From Sphingobacterium sp. (GTDB lineage: Bacteria; Bacteroidota; Bacteroidia; Sphingobacteriales; Sphingobacteriaceae): a stretch of 5,816 nt of DNA. Position numbers and translations under genes: made by a program. Of this stretch, positions 1-5,816 are shown piece by piece. Under the pieces are notes generated by a model, which was given only the letters and a program-made list of their open reading frames with translations, was not told the origin of the DNA and did no database searches. Numbering within the stretch: position 1 is the first letter of the stretch; every line of letters begins with the position of its first letter. The stretch spans positions 1 to 5,816 of the forward strand of contig JASLCA010000002.1 in NCBI GenBank assembly GCA_030146225.1, in the 5' to 3' direction.

Positions 1-1
1 T

Positions 2-934
2 GCGATTAAGCATAGGCCTGATCTAATCTTATGCGATATTATGATGCCTGAGCTCGATGGCTATGGCGTGCTTTATATGTTAAGTAAGAATGATGCAACT
101 GCAGATATTCCATTTATCTTTCTCACGGCCAAGACCGAACGTTCTGACTTACGTAAGGCTATGGAGATGGGTGCTGATGATTACTTGACCAAGCCCTTCG
201 ATGATGTGGAGCTTCTAAATGCTATTGAAAGTCGATTGCGCAAGCGTACAAAATTGACCCAAAAGGTAGAGTCTGCAAGTGTAAATAGGTTGTCTGATGA
301 AGAACAGGCCTTTTTATTAGAGAATTTAATAAAAGATGCACGTGTAAAAACTTTTAAGAAGAAGCAGGCGATCTATGAGTCTGGAGACTCTCCGGTATTT
401 ATTTATTTTTTAATCAAAGGTAAGGTGCGTTCCTTCCTTTTCTATCAAGATGGACGTGAGTTGTCTACCAATATCTATGTGGACAATAGCTTCTTTGGCT
501 ATGAAGCAGTCTTGCTTAATGAAAAGTACAGTGACAATGTCACGGCTTTAGAAGACTGCGAAGTTGCGCTCGTACCCAAGGAGAAGTTTTTCGAATTGCT
601 TTACGGCAAGCCAGTTATCGTACGTAGATTTATACAGTTGCTTTCTGGGAATATTCGAGACAAAGAAGATCAAATGCTGGGCTTTGCCTATGATACTGTA
701 CGTAAGCGTGTGGCCAATGCCTTGGTGAATATTGCTGAGAAGAGTATTGCAAGTCCAGATATTGATGAAGCCTTGATCCGAATCTCTAGAGATGATCTGG
801 CAGCTTTGGCGGGTACCGCAAATGAGACTATCAGCAGGATGTTAGCAGACTTTAAGGAGGAGCGCCTGATTACTAAAGAGGGGAATGCAATTCGGATTGC
901 CTCAATACAGCGATTGAAGTCCATTAAATTTTAG
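2..934 (+). CDS. Response regulator receiver domain fused to a Crp/Fnr-family transcription factor (5' end missing)
   Basis: The reading frame is open from base 2, so the gene starts outside the window; an ATG at 41 lies inside the receiver domain and is not the start. About 310 residues are visible. Residues 1-80 or so are the second half of a CheY-like receiver: the phospho-acceptor Asp12 in LCDIMMPELDG, Thr42 in FLTAK and Lys64 in TKPF are all present. A short linker leads to a cyclic-nucleotide-binding-type beta barrel (about 100-215) and a Crp-type winged helix-turn-helix (about 230-305). The recognition helix reads ETISR at 275-279, the ExxSR pattern of FNR, which suggests TTGA/TCAA-like half-sites. 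The barrel lacks the usual Arg-Ser/Thr cAMP-binding signature, and only one cysteine (in LEDCEVAL) lies in it, so an FNR-type 4Fe-4S cluster is not supported. The likely input is phosphorylation by a histidine kinase, not seen here. It probably controls the adjacent heme/cbb3 operon; that is inferred from position. Confidence 0.92.
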   Translation, partial: AIKHRPDLILCDIMMPELDGYGVLYMLSKNDATADIPFIFLTAKTERSDLRKAMEMGADDYLTKPFDDVELLNAIESRLRKRTKLTQKVESASVNRLSDEEQAFLLENLIKDARVKTFKKKQAIYESGDSPVFIYFLIKGKVRSFLFYQDGRELSTNIYVDNSFFGYEAVLLNEKYSDNVTALEDCEVALVPKEKFFELLYGKPVIVRRFIQLLSGNIRDKEDQMLGFAYDTVRKRVANALVNIAEKSIASPDIDEALIRISRDDLAALAGTANETISRMLADFKEERLITKEGNAIRIASIQRLKSIKF

Positions 935-951
935 GTATCCCCCCAGGATAC
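935..951. repeat. Short perfect inverted repeat directly after the regulator stop codon
   Basis: GTATCC (935-940) and GGATAC (946-951) are perfect inverted repeats around a CCCCA loop, starting one base after the TAG stop. The stem is only 6 bp and no T-run follows on the plus strand, so it is at best a weak terminator. It could instead be an operator or an RNA structure at the end of the regulator message. The inverted repeat is seen directly; its role is unknown. Confidence 0.4.
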
Positions 952-953
952 TA

Positions 954-967
954 GTGACATATATCAT
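954..967. promoter_or_regulatory. Candidate Crp/Fnr-type operator (TGA-N6-TCA)
   Basis: The sequence GTGA-CATATA-TCAT has the TGA-N6-TCA core shared by CRP (TGTGA-N6-TCACA) and FNR (TTGA-N6-TCAA) sites. It lies about 45 bases upstream of the candidate -7 element and about 80 upstream of the first operon gene, a suitable place for an activator. The gene just upstream encodes a Crp/Fnr-family protein, which makes it a natural ligand. The outer bases fit neither consensus perfectly, and a six-base core match can occur by chance, so this is a moderate-to-low confidence call. Confidence 0.4.
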
Positions 968-1011
968 TTTATTTATTGATTGCTTTCACGCAAAATTCTT
1001 TAGGTCTAGCC

Positions 1012-1019
1012 TATTTTTG
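1012..1019 (+). promoter_or_regulatory. Candidate Bacteroidota -7 promoter element
   Basis: TATTTTTG matches the TAnnTTTG -7 consensus of the Bacteroidota primary sigma factor exactly. Transcription would begin near 1024-1028, giving a leader of roughly 20 bases before the ATG at 1046. No convincing TTTG -33 element lies at the usual distance upstream; the nearest TTG triplets (976-978 and 980-982) are too far away. A weak -33 box would fit a promoter that depends on an activator such as the neighbouring Crp/Fnr protein. Confidence 0.45.
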
Positions 1020-1030
1020 TGCTAAACAGT

Positions 1031-1036
1031 AAGGGA
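1031..1036 (+). promoter_or_regulatory. Possible ribosome binding site deciding the start at 1046
   Basis: AAGGGA is a purine-rich Shine-Dalgarno-like stretch. It is 9 bases from the ATG at 1046 but only 3 bases from the in-frame ATG at 1040, so it favours 1046. Shine-Dalgarno use is weak in Bacteroidota, so this is supporting evidence only. An in-frame GTG at 1019 overlaps the promoter element and would lie upstream of the expected transcript start. Confidence 0.35.
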
Positions 1037-1045
1037 CGCATGCTC

Positions 1046-1489
1046 ATGAAAGTGGTAGCCTATAATATAAAAGATTATGAGAGAGAACTATTGGCTATCG
1101 CAAATAGTAAGGTACACGATTTAACGCTTATATCTAATGCGTTAAACCGTAATACCATTCATTATGCTTTCGGCAAAGAGGTGGTGGTTATATCTGAAGA
1201 GGATATCCTAGACAAACTTCTGATTGATCAATTGTACCAGCAAGGTATTCGTAAGATTATCACCCGCTCCATGACGACAGATCATATCGATCTGCTAAAG
1301 GCCCATTCCCTAAATATACAAGTAGCCAATACCCCACATTTGGACCAAAGTCCAAGGGGCATCGCCGAACAGACGATCCGCAACCTAAATCTTTGGGGTA
1401 GTGGGAAGTGTGTTGGCGCCGCTTGCTGCTGTGTAAATAACTGTAATCAAATTAACAAGTCTAAACACAAAGCTGATGAAGGTAAGTAA
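1046..1489 (+). CDS. Small D-lactate dehydrogenase-like protein lacking the NAD-binding domain, with a Cys-rich C-terminal tail
   Basis: This is a 147-residue cytoplasmic-type protein with no signal peptide or membrane segment. Residues 1-95 resemble the N-terminal part of D-2-hydroxyacid dehydrogenases: an MKVVAYNIKDYE opening like that of D-LDH (MKxAVYSTKxYD), then GIRKIITRSMTTDHIDL and LNIQVANTP, matching the family's RSAGYNHIDL and LKVANVP stretches. The full enzymes are about 330 residues; the whole Rossmann domain with GxGxxG and the catalytic Arg and Glu is absent. Residues 96-116 (TPH...IAEQTIRNLNLW) also resemble the extreme C-terminus of D-LDH, where the catalytic His sits, so H98 may be its counterpart. 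The tail carries Cys122, 127, 128, 129 and 133 in a CxxxxCCCxxxC pattern. Without the NAD site it is unlikely to be a dehydrogenase. Its stop overlaps the start of hemN by 14 bases, suggesting translational coupling and a role in the heme/copper/respiration module; metal, heme or redox sensing is a guess. The start at 1046 fits the family N-terminus. Confidence 0.8.
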   Translation: MKVVAYNIKDYERELLAIANSKVHDLTLISNALNRNTIHYAFGKEVVVISEEDILDKLLIDQLYQQGIRKIITRSMTTDHIDLLKAHSLNIQVANTPHLDQSPRGIAEQTIRNLNLWGSGKCVGAACCCVNNCNQINKSKHKADEGK

Positions 1490-2831
1490 TGAGTTGATCG
1501 CCAAGTATAATGTTGCAGCGCCTCGTTATACAAGTTATCCAACCGTTCCTTTTTGGGACAATGAGGGGTTTGTTGTCGCAGACTGGATCGAACGGTTAAA
1601 GATTACCTATCAGGCAAACAAGGATAATGGGATTAGTTTGTATGTACACTTACCCTTCTGTGAAAGCTTATGTACCTACTGTGGCTGCAATACCCGGATT
1701 ACTAAAAATCATCAAGTTGAAATTCCTTATATAGCGCGCTTACTCCAAGAATGGCAGATGTACAAGGATGCCTTGGCTGAGGAAATCGTAGTAAGTGAAT
1801 TGCATTTTGGAGGCGGAACACCTACTTTCTTTGATGCTGAAAATTTAAAAACATTGGTTACTGGTCTTTTGGATGGCGTGCGGGTAACCGCTAATGCTTC
1901 CTTTTCTTTTGAGGCTCATCCTGCAAATACAAGTAAAGCACACTTACAAGTGCTGTATGATTTGGGCTTTAGGCGCTTAAGTCTAGGTATTCAAGACTTT
2001 GATCCGCATGTGCAGTATATTATTAATCGTAGCCAATCGGTAGAAGATGTGCAGCGTGTTATGGATGAGGCCAGAGCTATTGGTTATACCTCTATAAACT
2101 TTGATTTAATCTATGGACTGCCTATGCAGACACCGGAGACCGTTAGGGAAACTATTGCCTTGTCTATGGCCATGTCACCGGATCGCATCTCCTTTTATAG
2201 TTATGCTCATGTGCCATGGATTAAGCCTGGGCAAAGGCGTTTTACGGATCATGACCTGCCAGTAGGAGAAGCGAAATTATTTCTTTACACCCTAGGCAAA
2301 CAAATGATAGAGGCGGCGGGTTATAAGGATGTGGGCATGGATCATTTTGCGAAGAAGGACGATGAGTTATTCTTGGCCGCTAAGAATGGAACCTTGCATC
2401 GGAACTTTATGGGCTATGCAGATCGTTATACCCCAGTGCTTATTGGCTTAGGTGTTTCCTCAATTAGTGATGCTTGGACAGCATTTGCACAAAATGTGAA
2501 AACGGTTGAAAAATATTATGAACTATTAGATCAAGGTCAATTTCCCTTGTTTAAAGGACATCTCTTAAGTGCTGAAGATTTATTATTAAGGCGCTATATC
2601 CTGGACATGATGTGTAAAGGCGAGGTTGTCTTGGATGCAGATTTTGAGGGGCATGCAGGTATCCTTGTAGGCTTAAAGGCTAAAGCGGAAGATGGTCTAA
2701 TTACTATAGATGGAAACAAAATAATTGTTACTAGTTTAGGGAAATCATTTCTAAGAAATATATGCATGGTCTTTGACTTAAGATTGCAGGAGCGTCAAGA
2801 GCAAGCGCAATTGTTTAGTCAGGCGATTTAG
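1476..2831 (+). CDS. hemN: Oxygen-independent coproporphyrinogen III oxidase (radical SAM)
   Basis: HemN catalyses the oxidative decarboxylation of coproporphyrinogen III to protoporphyrinogen IX with S-adenosylmethionine instead of oxygen, a late step of heme synthesis in the cytoplasm. The 451-residue length fits the family (457 in E. coli). The N-terminus has the HemN hallmark PRYTSYPT (16-23). The cluster motif CxxxCxxCxC lies at Cys62, 66, 69 and 71, and Tyr56 sits just before it in LYVHLPFC, the same numbering as E. coli HemN. HFGGGTPTFF (110-119) is the SAM-binding glycine motif. The substrate-side segments SLGIQDFDPHVQ and FDLIYGLPMQT follow, and the C-terminal HemN domain ends in ICMVFDLRL. 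The fourth Cys and the N-terminal extension separate it from HemW heme chaperones. The ATG at 1476 overlaps the preceding gene by 14 bases; no other in-frame Met occurs before residue 95. It lies 12 bases before ccoI, so heme supply is tied to cbb3 oxidase assembly. Confidence 0.97.
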   Translation: MKVSNELIAKYNVAAPRYTSYPTVPFWDNEGFVVADWIERLKITYQANKDNGISLYVHLPFCESLCTYCGCNTRITKNHQVEIPYIARLLQEWQMYKDALAEEIVVSELHFGGGTPTFFDAENLKTLVTGLLDGVRVTANASFSFEAHPANTSKAHLQVLYDLGFRRLSLGIQDFDPHVQYIINRSQSVEDVQRVMDEARAIGYTSINFDLIYGLPMQTPETVRETIALSMAMSPDRISFYSYAHVPWIKPGQRRFTDHDLPVGEAKLFLYTLGKQMIEAAGYKDVGMDHFAKKDDELFLAAKNGTLHRNFMGYADRYTPVLIGLGVSSISDAWTAFAQNVKTVEKYYELLDQGQFPLFKGHLLSAEDLLLRRYILDMMCKGEVVLDADFEGHAGILVGLKAKAEDGLITIDGNKIIVTSLGKSFLRNICMVFDLRLQERQEQAQLFSQAI

Positions 2832-2843
2832 TCAATTAGATAC

Positions 2844-5237
2844 ATGAATGAAACTGTAGATACTGTTGTTGAAAAGGGGTGCTTCCATTGTGGTGATGTA
2901 GTAGATGAGGCACCCTATTTTTTTAATGGACATACTTTTTGTTGTTTAGGCTGCCAGACTGTTTATCAGGTCTTGCAGGAGAGCAACATGCATAGCTATT
3001 ATAAATATAATACCCATCCAGGCCGTTCCCAAAAGAAAAAAGGAGCTGATGTAGCTTACCTTGATGAGCCAAATATAGCGGCCAAGCTTGTAGATTTTAA
3101 GGATGATCGGGTCGCTGTTATCACCTTTTATATCCCCGTGATCCATTGTAGTTCCTGTATTTGGTTGCTGGAGCATCTGTATAAGCTTAATCCTGCGGTC
3201 GTGACTTCGCAGGTGGATTTTATGAAAAAGCAGGCCACTGTCACCTTCCGGCATCAAGAGCTGTCTTTAAGAGGATTGGTAGAGTTGCTGATGCATATTG
3301 GCTATGAGCCCAAGATTACCTTGCAAGATGTAGTAAAGGAGGGCAATAAGGTCAATCAAAATAGTTTGGTTACCAAGATTGCGGTGGCTGGATTTTGCTT
3401 TGGAAACTCCATGATGTTAAGCTTCCCAGAATACTTTGGTATGGATGTATTCGAAAAGGAGTATGCCAGCGTTTTTGGATATCTTAATTTGGGATTTGCT
3501 ATCCCCGCCTTATTCTATAGTGCCTCGGATTATTTTAAGTCCGCTTGGACTAGCTTAAAGCAAAGAAGGCTCAATCTGGATGTGCCGTTAGCGCTGGGTA
3601 TATTTATTATCTTCTTACGCACCGCCTTTGAAGTCTTGACCAAAAGCGGTCCAGGCTTTGCCGATACCTTATGTAGTCTGGTGTTCTTTATCCTGATCGG
3701 CAAGTGGGTGCAACAACGTACCTATTATCATATTTCTTTTGAACGCGATTATCGCTCTTACTTTCCAGTTGCGGTAACCCGCATCGAGAATAATATAGAT
3801 AGACCCGTGCAGCTAGCTGACTTAAAGGTGGGAGATCGGATTCTGGTTCGGAATAATGAGATTATTCCAGCGGATGCAATCCTATTAAATGGAAATGCTG
3901 CGGTAGATTTTAGCTTTGTGACGGGGGAATCTAGGACGGTAGAGAAAACCCTGGGGGAAGTGATTTATGCTGGGGGTAGACAGGTTGGGGAGGCCATCGA
4001 GTTGGAGGTCGTAAAAGCGGTCTCACAGAGTTACTTGACCAAGTTGTGGAATAATGAAAGCTTTAAGAATTACGAAAAGCAGTTTGATACCTTTATAGGC
4101 TTTATCAGTAAGTATTTTACCATAGGCTTGGTATCCATTGCCTTGGCCGCCTGTATTTTCTGGCTGCTAGGAGGTGATTCCATGCGTGCTTGGGGAGCAT
4201 TTACGGCTGTACTGATTATTGCCTGTCCCTGTGCGCTTGCACTGAGTTCGCCCTTTACCTTGTCGGCTGCCTTAAGCATCTTTGATAGAAATAAGTTTTA
4301 TATTAAAAATACAGCTGCCATTGAGGAGATGGCAGCTATAGATTGTCTTGTATTCGACAAGACCGGTACAATATCATCTCCGAAATCCTCTACCATGTTT
4401 TTCGAAGGGCAACTTACAGCCGAGGAACGCCTATTAGTTGCTTCAGTTTGTCGCAATTCTGGGCATCCCTTAAGCCGTGAGATTGTCAAATGGCTAAATG
4501 TCGTTTCCTTTAAAGAATTAACTGCATTTGAGGAGATCGCAGGGCAGGGGATGCGTGCGCAAATAGGGGCATTGCAGATAGCAGTTGGATCGGCGCCTTT
4601 TGTAGGCGTTCCTAAAACAGAGCAAGATGGTTCTGTGGTATTTGTAGCTATAGATAAGGTTGTAAAAGGATTTTTTACTTTAGAACAATCCTGGCGAGAA
4701 GGCTTAGAGGATGTGGTCAATACCTTAAAAGGGAGCTATGATCTGCACTTGATATCAGGGGATAATGAACGTAGGATGGATGCTTTGCGTCTGATCTTTC
4801 CAAAAAAGTCAACCCTCTTGTTTAATCAAAGCCCTGCAGAGAAGTTGGCGCGGATAGAGGCTTGGCAGGATAAGGGCAAGCAAGTATGTATGTTGGGCGA
4901 TGGCTTAAATGATGCGGGAGCCTTGCGTAAGGCCGATTTAGGAATAGCTGTTTCCGATGATATTAATAATTTTTCACCAGGCTGTGATGCGATTTTGGAT
5001 GGTGACTCATTTGAAAAACTACCCAAGTTCTTTGCCTTTGCAAAGGATGCGGTAAAGGTTATACATCTGAGCTTCGCTATATCCTTGATGTATAATGTTG
5101 TGGGGATAAGCTTTGCTGTGCAAGGCACGATGTCGCCCTTATTTGCCGCGATCTTGATGCCAATAAGTACAGTTACCATTATCTCATTTACCAGTCTATC
5201 TACTAGATGGCTTGCTAAACGACGTAAATTAGTTTAG
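2844..5237 (+). CDS. ccoI: CcoI/FixI-type copper-exporting P1B ATPase for cbb3 oxidase assembly
   Basis: This 797-residue inner-membrane P-type ATPase moves copper out of the cytoplasm for insertion into the cbb3-type oxidase. The N-terminus has the CcoI-specific metal-binding region (Cys13 and Cys16 as CFHC, then Cys33, 34 and 37 as CCLGC), followed by a heavy-metal-associated domain with HCSSC (Cys102, Cys105). About eight membrane segments are visible: near 178-200, 210-229, 246-266, 275-290, 417-445, 450-475, 742-763 and 769-789. Motifs are in the expected order: TGES (360-363) in the actuator, CPC (461-463) in the sixth helix, DKTGT with the phosphorylated Asp505, GHP (540-542) and GDGLNDA (685-691). 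DKTGT is followed by IS where LT is usual, a mild variation. The N-terminal Cys region, the early position in the operon and the neighbouring ccoS favour CcoI over a CopA-type detoxification pump. Spacing from hemN is 12 bases and no separate promoter is evident. Confidence 0.95.
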   Translation: MNETVDTVVEKGCFHCGDVVDEAPYFFNGHTFCCLGCQTVYQVLQESNMHSYYKYNTHPGRSQKKKGADVAYLDEPNIAAKLVDFKDDRVAVITFYIPVIHCSSCIWLLEHLYKLNPAVVTSQVDFMKKQATVTFRHQELSLRGLVELLMHIGYEPKITLQDVVKEGNKVNQNSLVTKIAVAGFCFGNSMMLSFPEYFGMDVFEKEYASVFGYLNLGFAIPALFYSASDYFKSAWTSLKQRRLNLDVPLALGIFIIFLRTAFEVLTKSGPGFADTLCSLVFFILIGKWVQQRTYYHISFERDYRSYFPVAVTRIENNIDRPVQLADLKVGDRILVRNNEIIPADAILLNGNAAVDFSFVTGESRTVEKTLGEVIYAGGRQVGEAIELEVVKAVSQSYLTKLWNNESFKNYEKQFDTFIGFISKYFTIGLVSIALAACIFWLLGGDSMRAWGAFTAVLIIACPCALALSSPFTLSAALSIFDRNKFYIKNTAAIEEMAAIDCLVFDKTGTISSPKSSTMFFEGQLTAEERLLVASVCRNSGHPLSREIVKWLNVVSFKELTAFEEIAGQGMRAQIGALQIAVGSAPFVGVPKTEQDGSVVFVAIDKVVKGFFTLEQSWREGLEDVVNTLKGSYDLHLISGDNERRMDALRLIFPKKSTLLFNQSPAEKLARIEAWQDKGKQVCMLGDGLNDAGALRKADLGIAVSDDINNFSPGCDAILDGDSFEKLPKFFAFAKDAVKVIHLSFAISLMYNVVGISFAVQGTMSPLFAAILMPISTVTIISFTSLSTRWLAKRRKLV

Positions 5238-5279
5238 ATTCGTGTATCCTATAGTGATGTAGGGCTTAGATTTATTGCT

Positions 5280-5471
5280 ATGAATATTATTTTCTTTCTT
5301 ATTGGCTGTAGTATATTTATTGCATTAATCTTTTTAGGAGCCTTTATCTGGGCAAATAAGAGTGGGCAACATAGTGATACCTATACCCCTTCGGTGCGTA
5401 TACTTTTTGATGATGAATTGGTAAGGGAGGAGCTGGATGGTGAGGAGCGGGCAGAAACTAAAAAGAGTTAA
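5280..5471 (+). CDS. ccoS: cbb3-type cytochrome oxidase assembly protein CcoS
   Basis: This is a 63-residue small membrane protein. One N-terminal hydrophobic helix (about 3-24, IIFFLIGCSIFIALIFLGAF) leads into the CcoS signature WANKSGQHSDTYTPSVRILFDD (about 25-46, with the KSGQ, D-Y-TPS and ILFDD elements). A highly charged tail of Glu, Arg and Lys follows. Length and layout are typical. In characterised proteobacteria CcoS is needed to insert heme and copper cofactors into CcoN, and it is normally encoded beside ccoI. The 42-base gap from ccoI contains no clear promoter or terminator, so the two are probably cotranscribed. It is the last gene of the operon: a terminator follows 37 bases after the stop and the next gene is on the other strand, so ccoN is not immediately downstream. 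Confidence 0.93.
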   Translation: MNIIFFLIGCSIFIALIFLGAFIWANKSGQHSDTYTPSVRILFDDELVREELDGEERAETKKS

Positions 5472-5508
5472 TTGTTTTTTTCTTCAGTTTGTAACGATAA
5501 TGCCCTGT

Positions 5509-5551
5509 AAAAACAAAATGCTTTATCTATATAAAGCACCTCTTTTTGTTT
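5509..5551. terminator. Bidirectional rho-independent terminator between convergent genes
   Basis: A perfect 8-bp stem, TGCTTTAT (5519-5526) and ATAAAGCA (5531-5538), encloses a CTAT loop. On the plus strand it is followed closely by TTTTTGTTT (5543-5551). The upstream flank AAAAACAAAA (5509-5518) gives a matching T-rich tract for minus-strand transcripts. The stem is AT-rich, but the T tracts on both sides and the position between two convergent stop codons (5471 and 5573) support a shared terminator for the ccoS operon and the minus-strand gene. Confidence 0.8.
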
Positions 5552-5572
5552 CGTCTAATTGAAAAGGTTTAT

Positions 5573-5815
5573 TTAACCTCTTTTGTCTGTTTTGGGTTGT
5601 TTACCCGTCTTTTCAACACTTTGTTCAATAAATCCCCAATTGGTCATGTAGTACATGTAAGGGTTCTTTTCTAAATTAGTTTTTTTCAATTTTTCTTTTT
5701 TTATCATATATATCTTTCTTTGATTTCCATCAATATACGTAAATAAAATGATAATTCCAAATTTCAGGCTGCTGTCTGGACTTGGAACTGTCTTGTAAAG
5801 AGCCGTTTTGTGGAA
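5573..5815 (-). CDS. C-terminal 80 residues of an unrecognised protein, running off the right edge
   Basis: The minus strand is open from the window's right edge to a TAA stop whose complement lies at 5573-5575, giving 80 residues without an internal stop; the start lies outside. The segment begins FHKTALYKTVPSPD, continues through a hydrophobic stretch GIIILFTYIDGNQRKIYMI, then a lysine-rich run KKEKLKKTNLEKN, an aromatic patch YMYYMTNWGF, and a basic hydrophilic tail ending TDKRG. The hydrophobic stretch is short and reads like a beta strand followed by a turn and another strand, not a membrane helix. I do not recognise the family. The coding stretch is clearly more AT-rich than the operon to its left, which may point to an accessory or transferred gene. 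Its stop sits properly just past the shared terminator, which supports it being real. Confidence 0.6.
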   Translation of the reverse strand, partial: FHKTALYKTVPSPDSSLKFGIIILFTYIDGNQRKIYMIKKEKLKKTNLEKNPYMYYMTNWGFIEQSVEKTGKQPKTDKRG

Positions 5816-5816
5816 T

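Noticed and set aside
976..995. Possible FNR box beginning TTGAT in the promoter gap
   Set aside because: TTGAT (976-980) is followed four bases later by TTCAC, not ATCAA, so only one half-site matches. The TGA-N6-TCA palindrome at 954-967 is the better candidate.
1019..1045. GTG start at 1019 (or ATG at 1040) extending the small D-LDH-like protein
   Set aside because: The GTG overlaps the candidate -7 promoter element and would lie upstream of the expected transcript start. The D-LDH family N-terminus begins at the MKVVAY of 1046, and the purine-rich stretch at 1031-1036 is spaced for 1046.
1406..1489. Frameshift explanation for the Cys-rich tail (broken D-LDH pseudogene)
   Set aside because: I looked for continuation of the enzyme (Rossmann GxGxxG region) in the other frames past 1400 and saw none. 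The space is taken by the well-supported hemN from 1476, and the reading frame is clean, so an intact short gene is more likely.
1476..2831. HemW (heme chaperone) as the identity of the radical SAM protein
   Set aside because: The PRYTSYPT N-terminus, the four-cysteine CxxxCxxCxC motif and the ~450-residue length fit HemN; HemW proteins are shorter and lack these.
2946..3257. Minus-strand open frame inside ccoI
   Set aside because: It lies entirely opposite strongly conserved ccoI metal-binding domains and shows no recognisable domain or promoter. The same holds for the other minus-strand frames at 688-924, 4070-4279, 4298-4720 and 4826-5179.
2844..5237. CopA-type copper detoxification ATPase as the identity of the P-type ATPase
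   Set aside because: The N-terminal CFHC...CCLGC region ahead of the metal-binding domain is characteristic of CcoI/FixI, and ccoS follows directly.

Overview
The window looks like a chromosomal piece from a Bacteroidota bacterium, most probably the Sphingobacteriaceae (Pedobacter/Sphingobacterium-like). This rests on the moderate GC content, the weak or absent Shine-Dalgarno sequences, a TAnnTTTG-type promoter element, a response regulator fused to a Crp/Fnr protein, and the general look of the proteins. It is a judgement from familiarity, not from a database search.

Layout. Positions 2-934 hold the 3' part of a gene for a receiver domain joined to a Crp/Fnr-type DNA-binding protein; its start lies left of the window. 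A 111-base regulatory gap follows, with a short inverted repeat, a TGA-N6-TCA palindrome of the Crp/Fnr type and a Bacteroidota-style -7 promoter element. Next is a tightly packed plus-strand operon: a small unusual protein (1046-1489) related to D-lactate dehydrogenase but lacking the NAD-binding domain and ending in a cysteine-rich tail; hemN (1476-2831), overlapping it by 14 bases; ccoI (2844-5237), 12 bases later; and ccoS (5280-5471), 42 bases later. A strong, probably bidirectional terminator (5509-5551) closes the operon. The 3' end of an AT-rich, unrecognised minus-strand gene (5573-5815) runs off the right edge.

How the genes fit together. HemN makes protoporphyrinogen IX without oxygen and so supplies heme under microaerobic conditions. 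CcoI exports copper for cytochrome oxidase assembly, and CcoS is needed for cofactor insertion into the cbb3-type oxidase. The operon is therefore a heme-and-copper supply module for the high-affinity cbb3 oxidase, probably controlled by the adjacent Crp/Fnr-type regulator. The structural genes ccoNOP are not on the plus strand directly after ccoS within this window. The least explained element is the small Cys-tailed dehydrogenase-like protein at the head of the operon.
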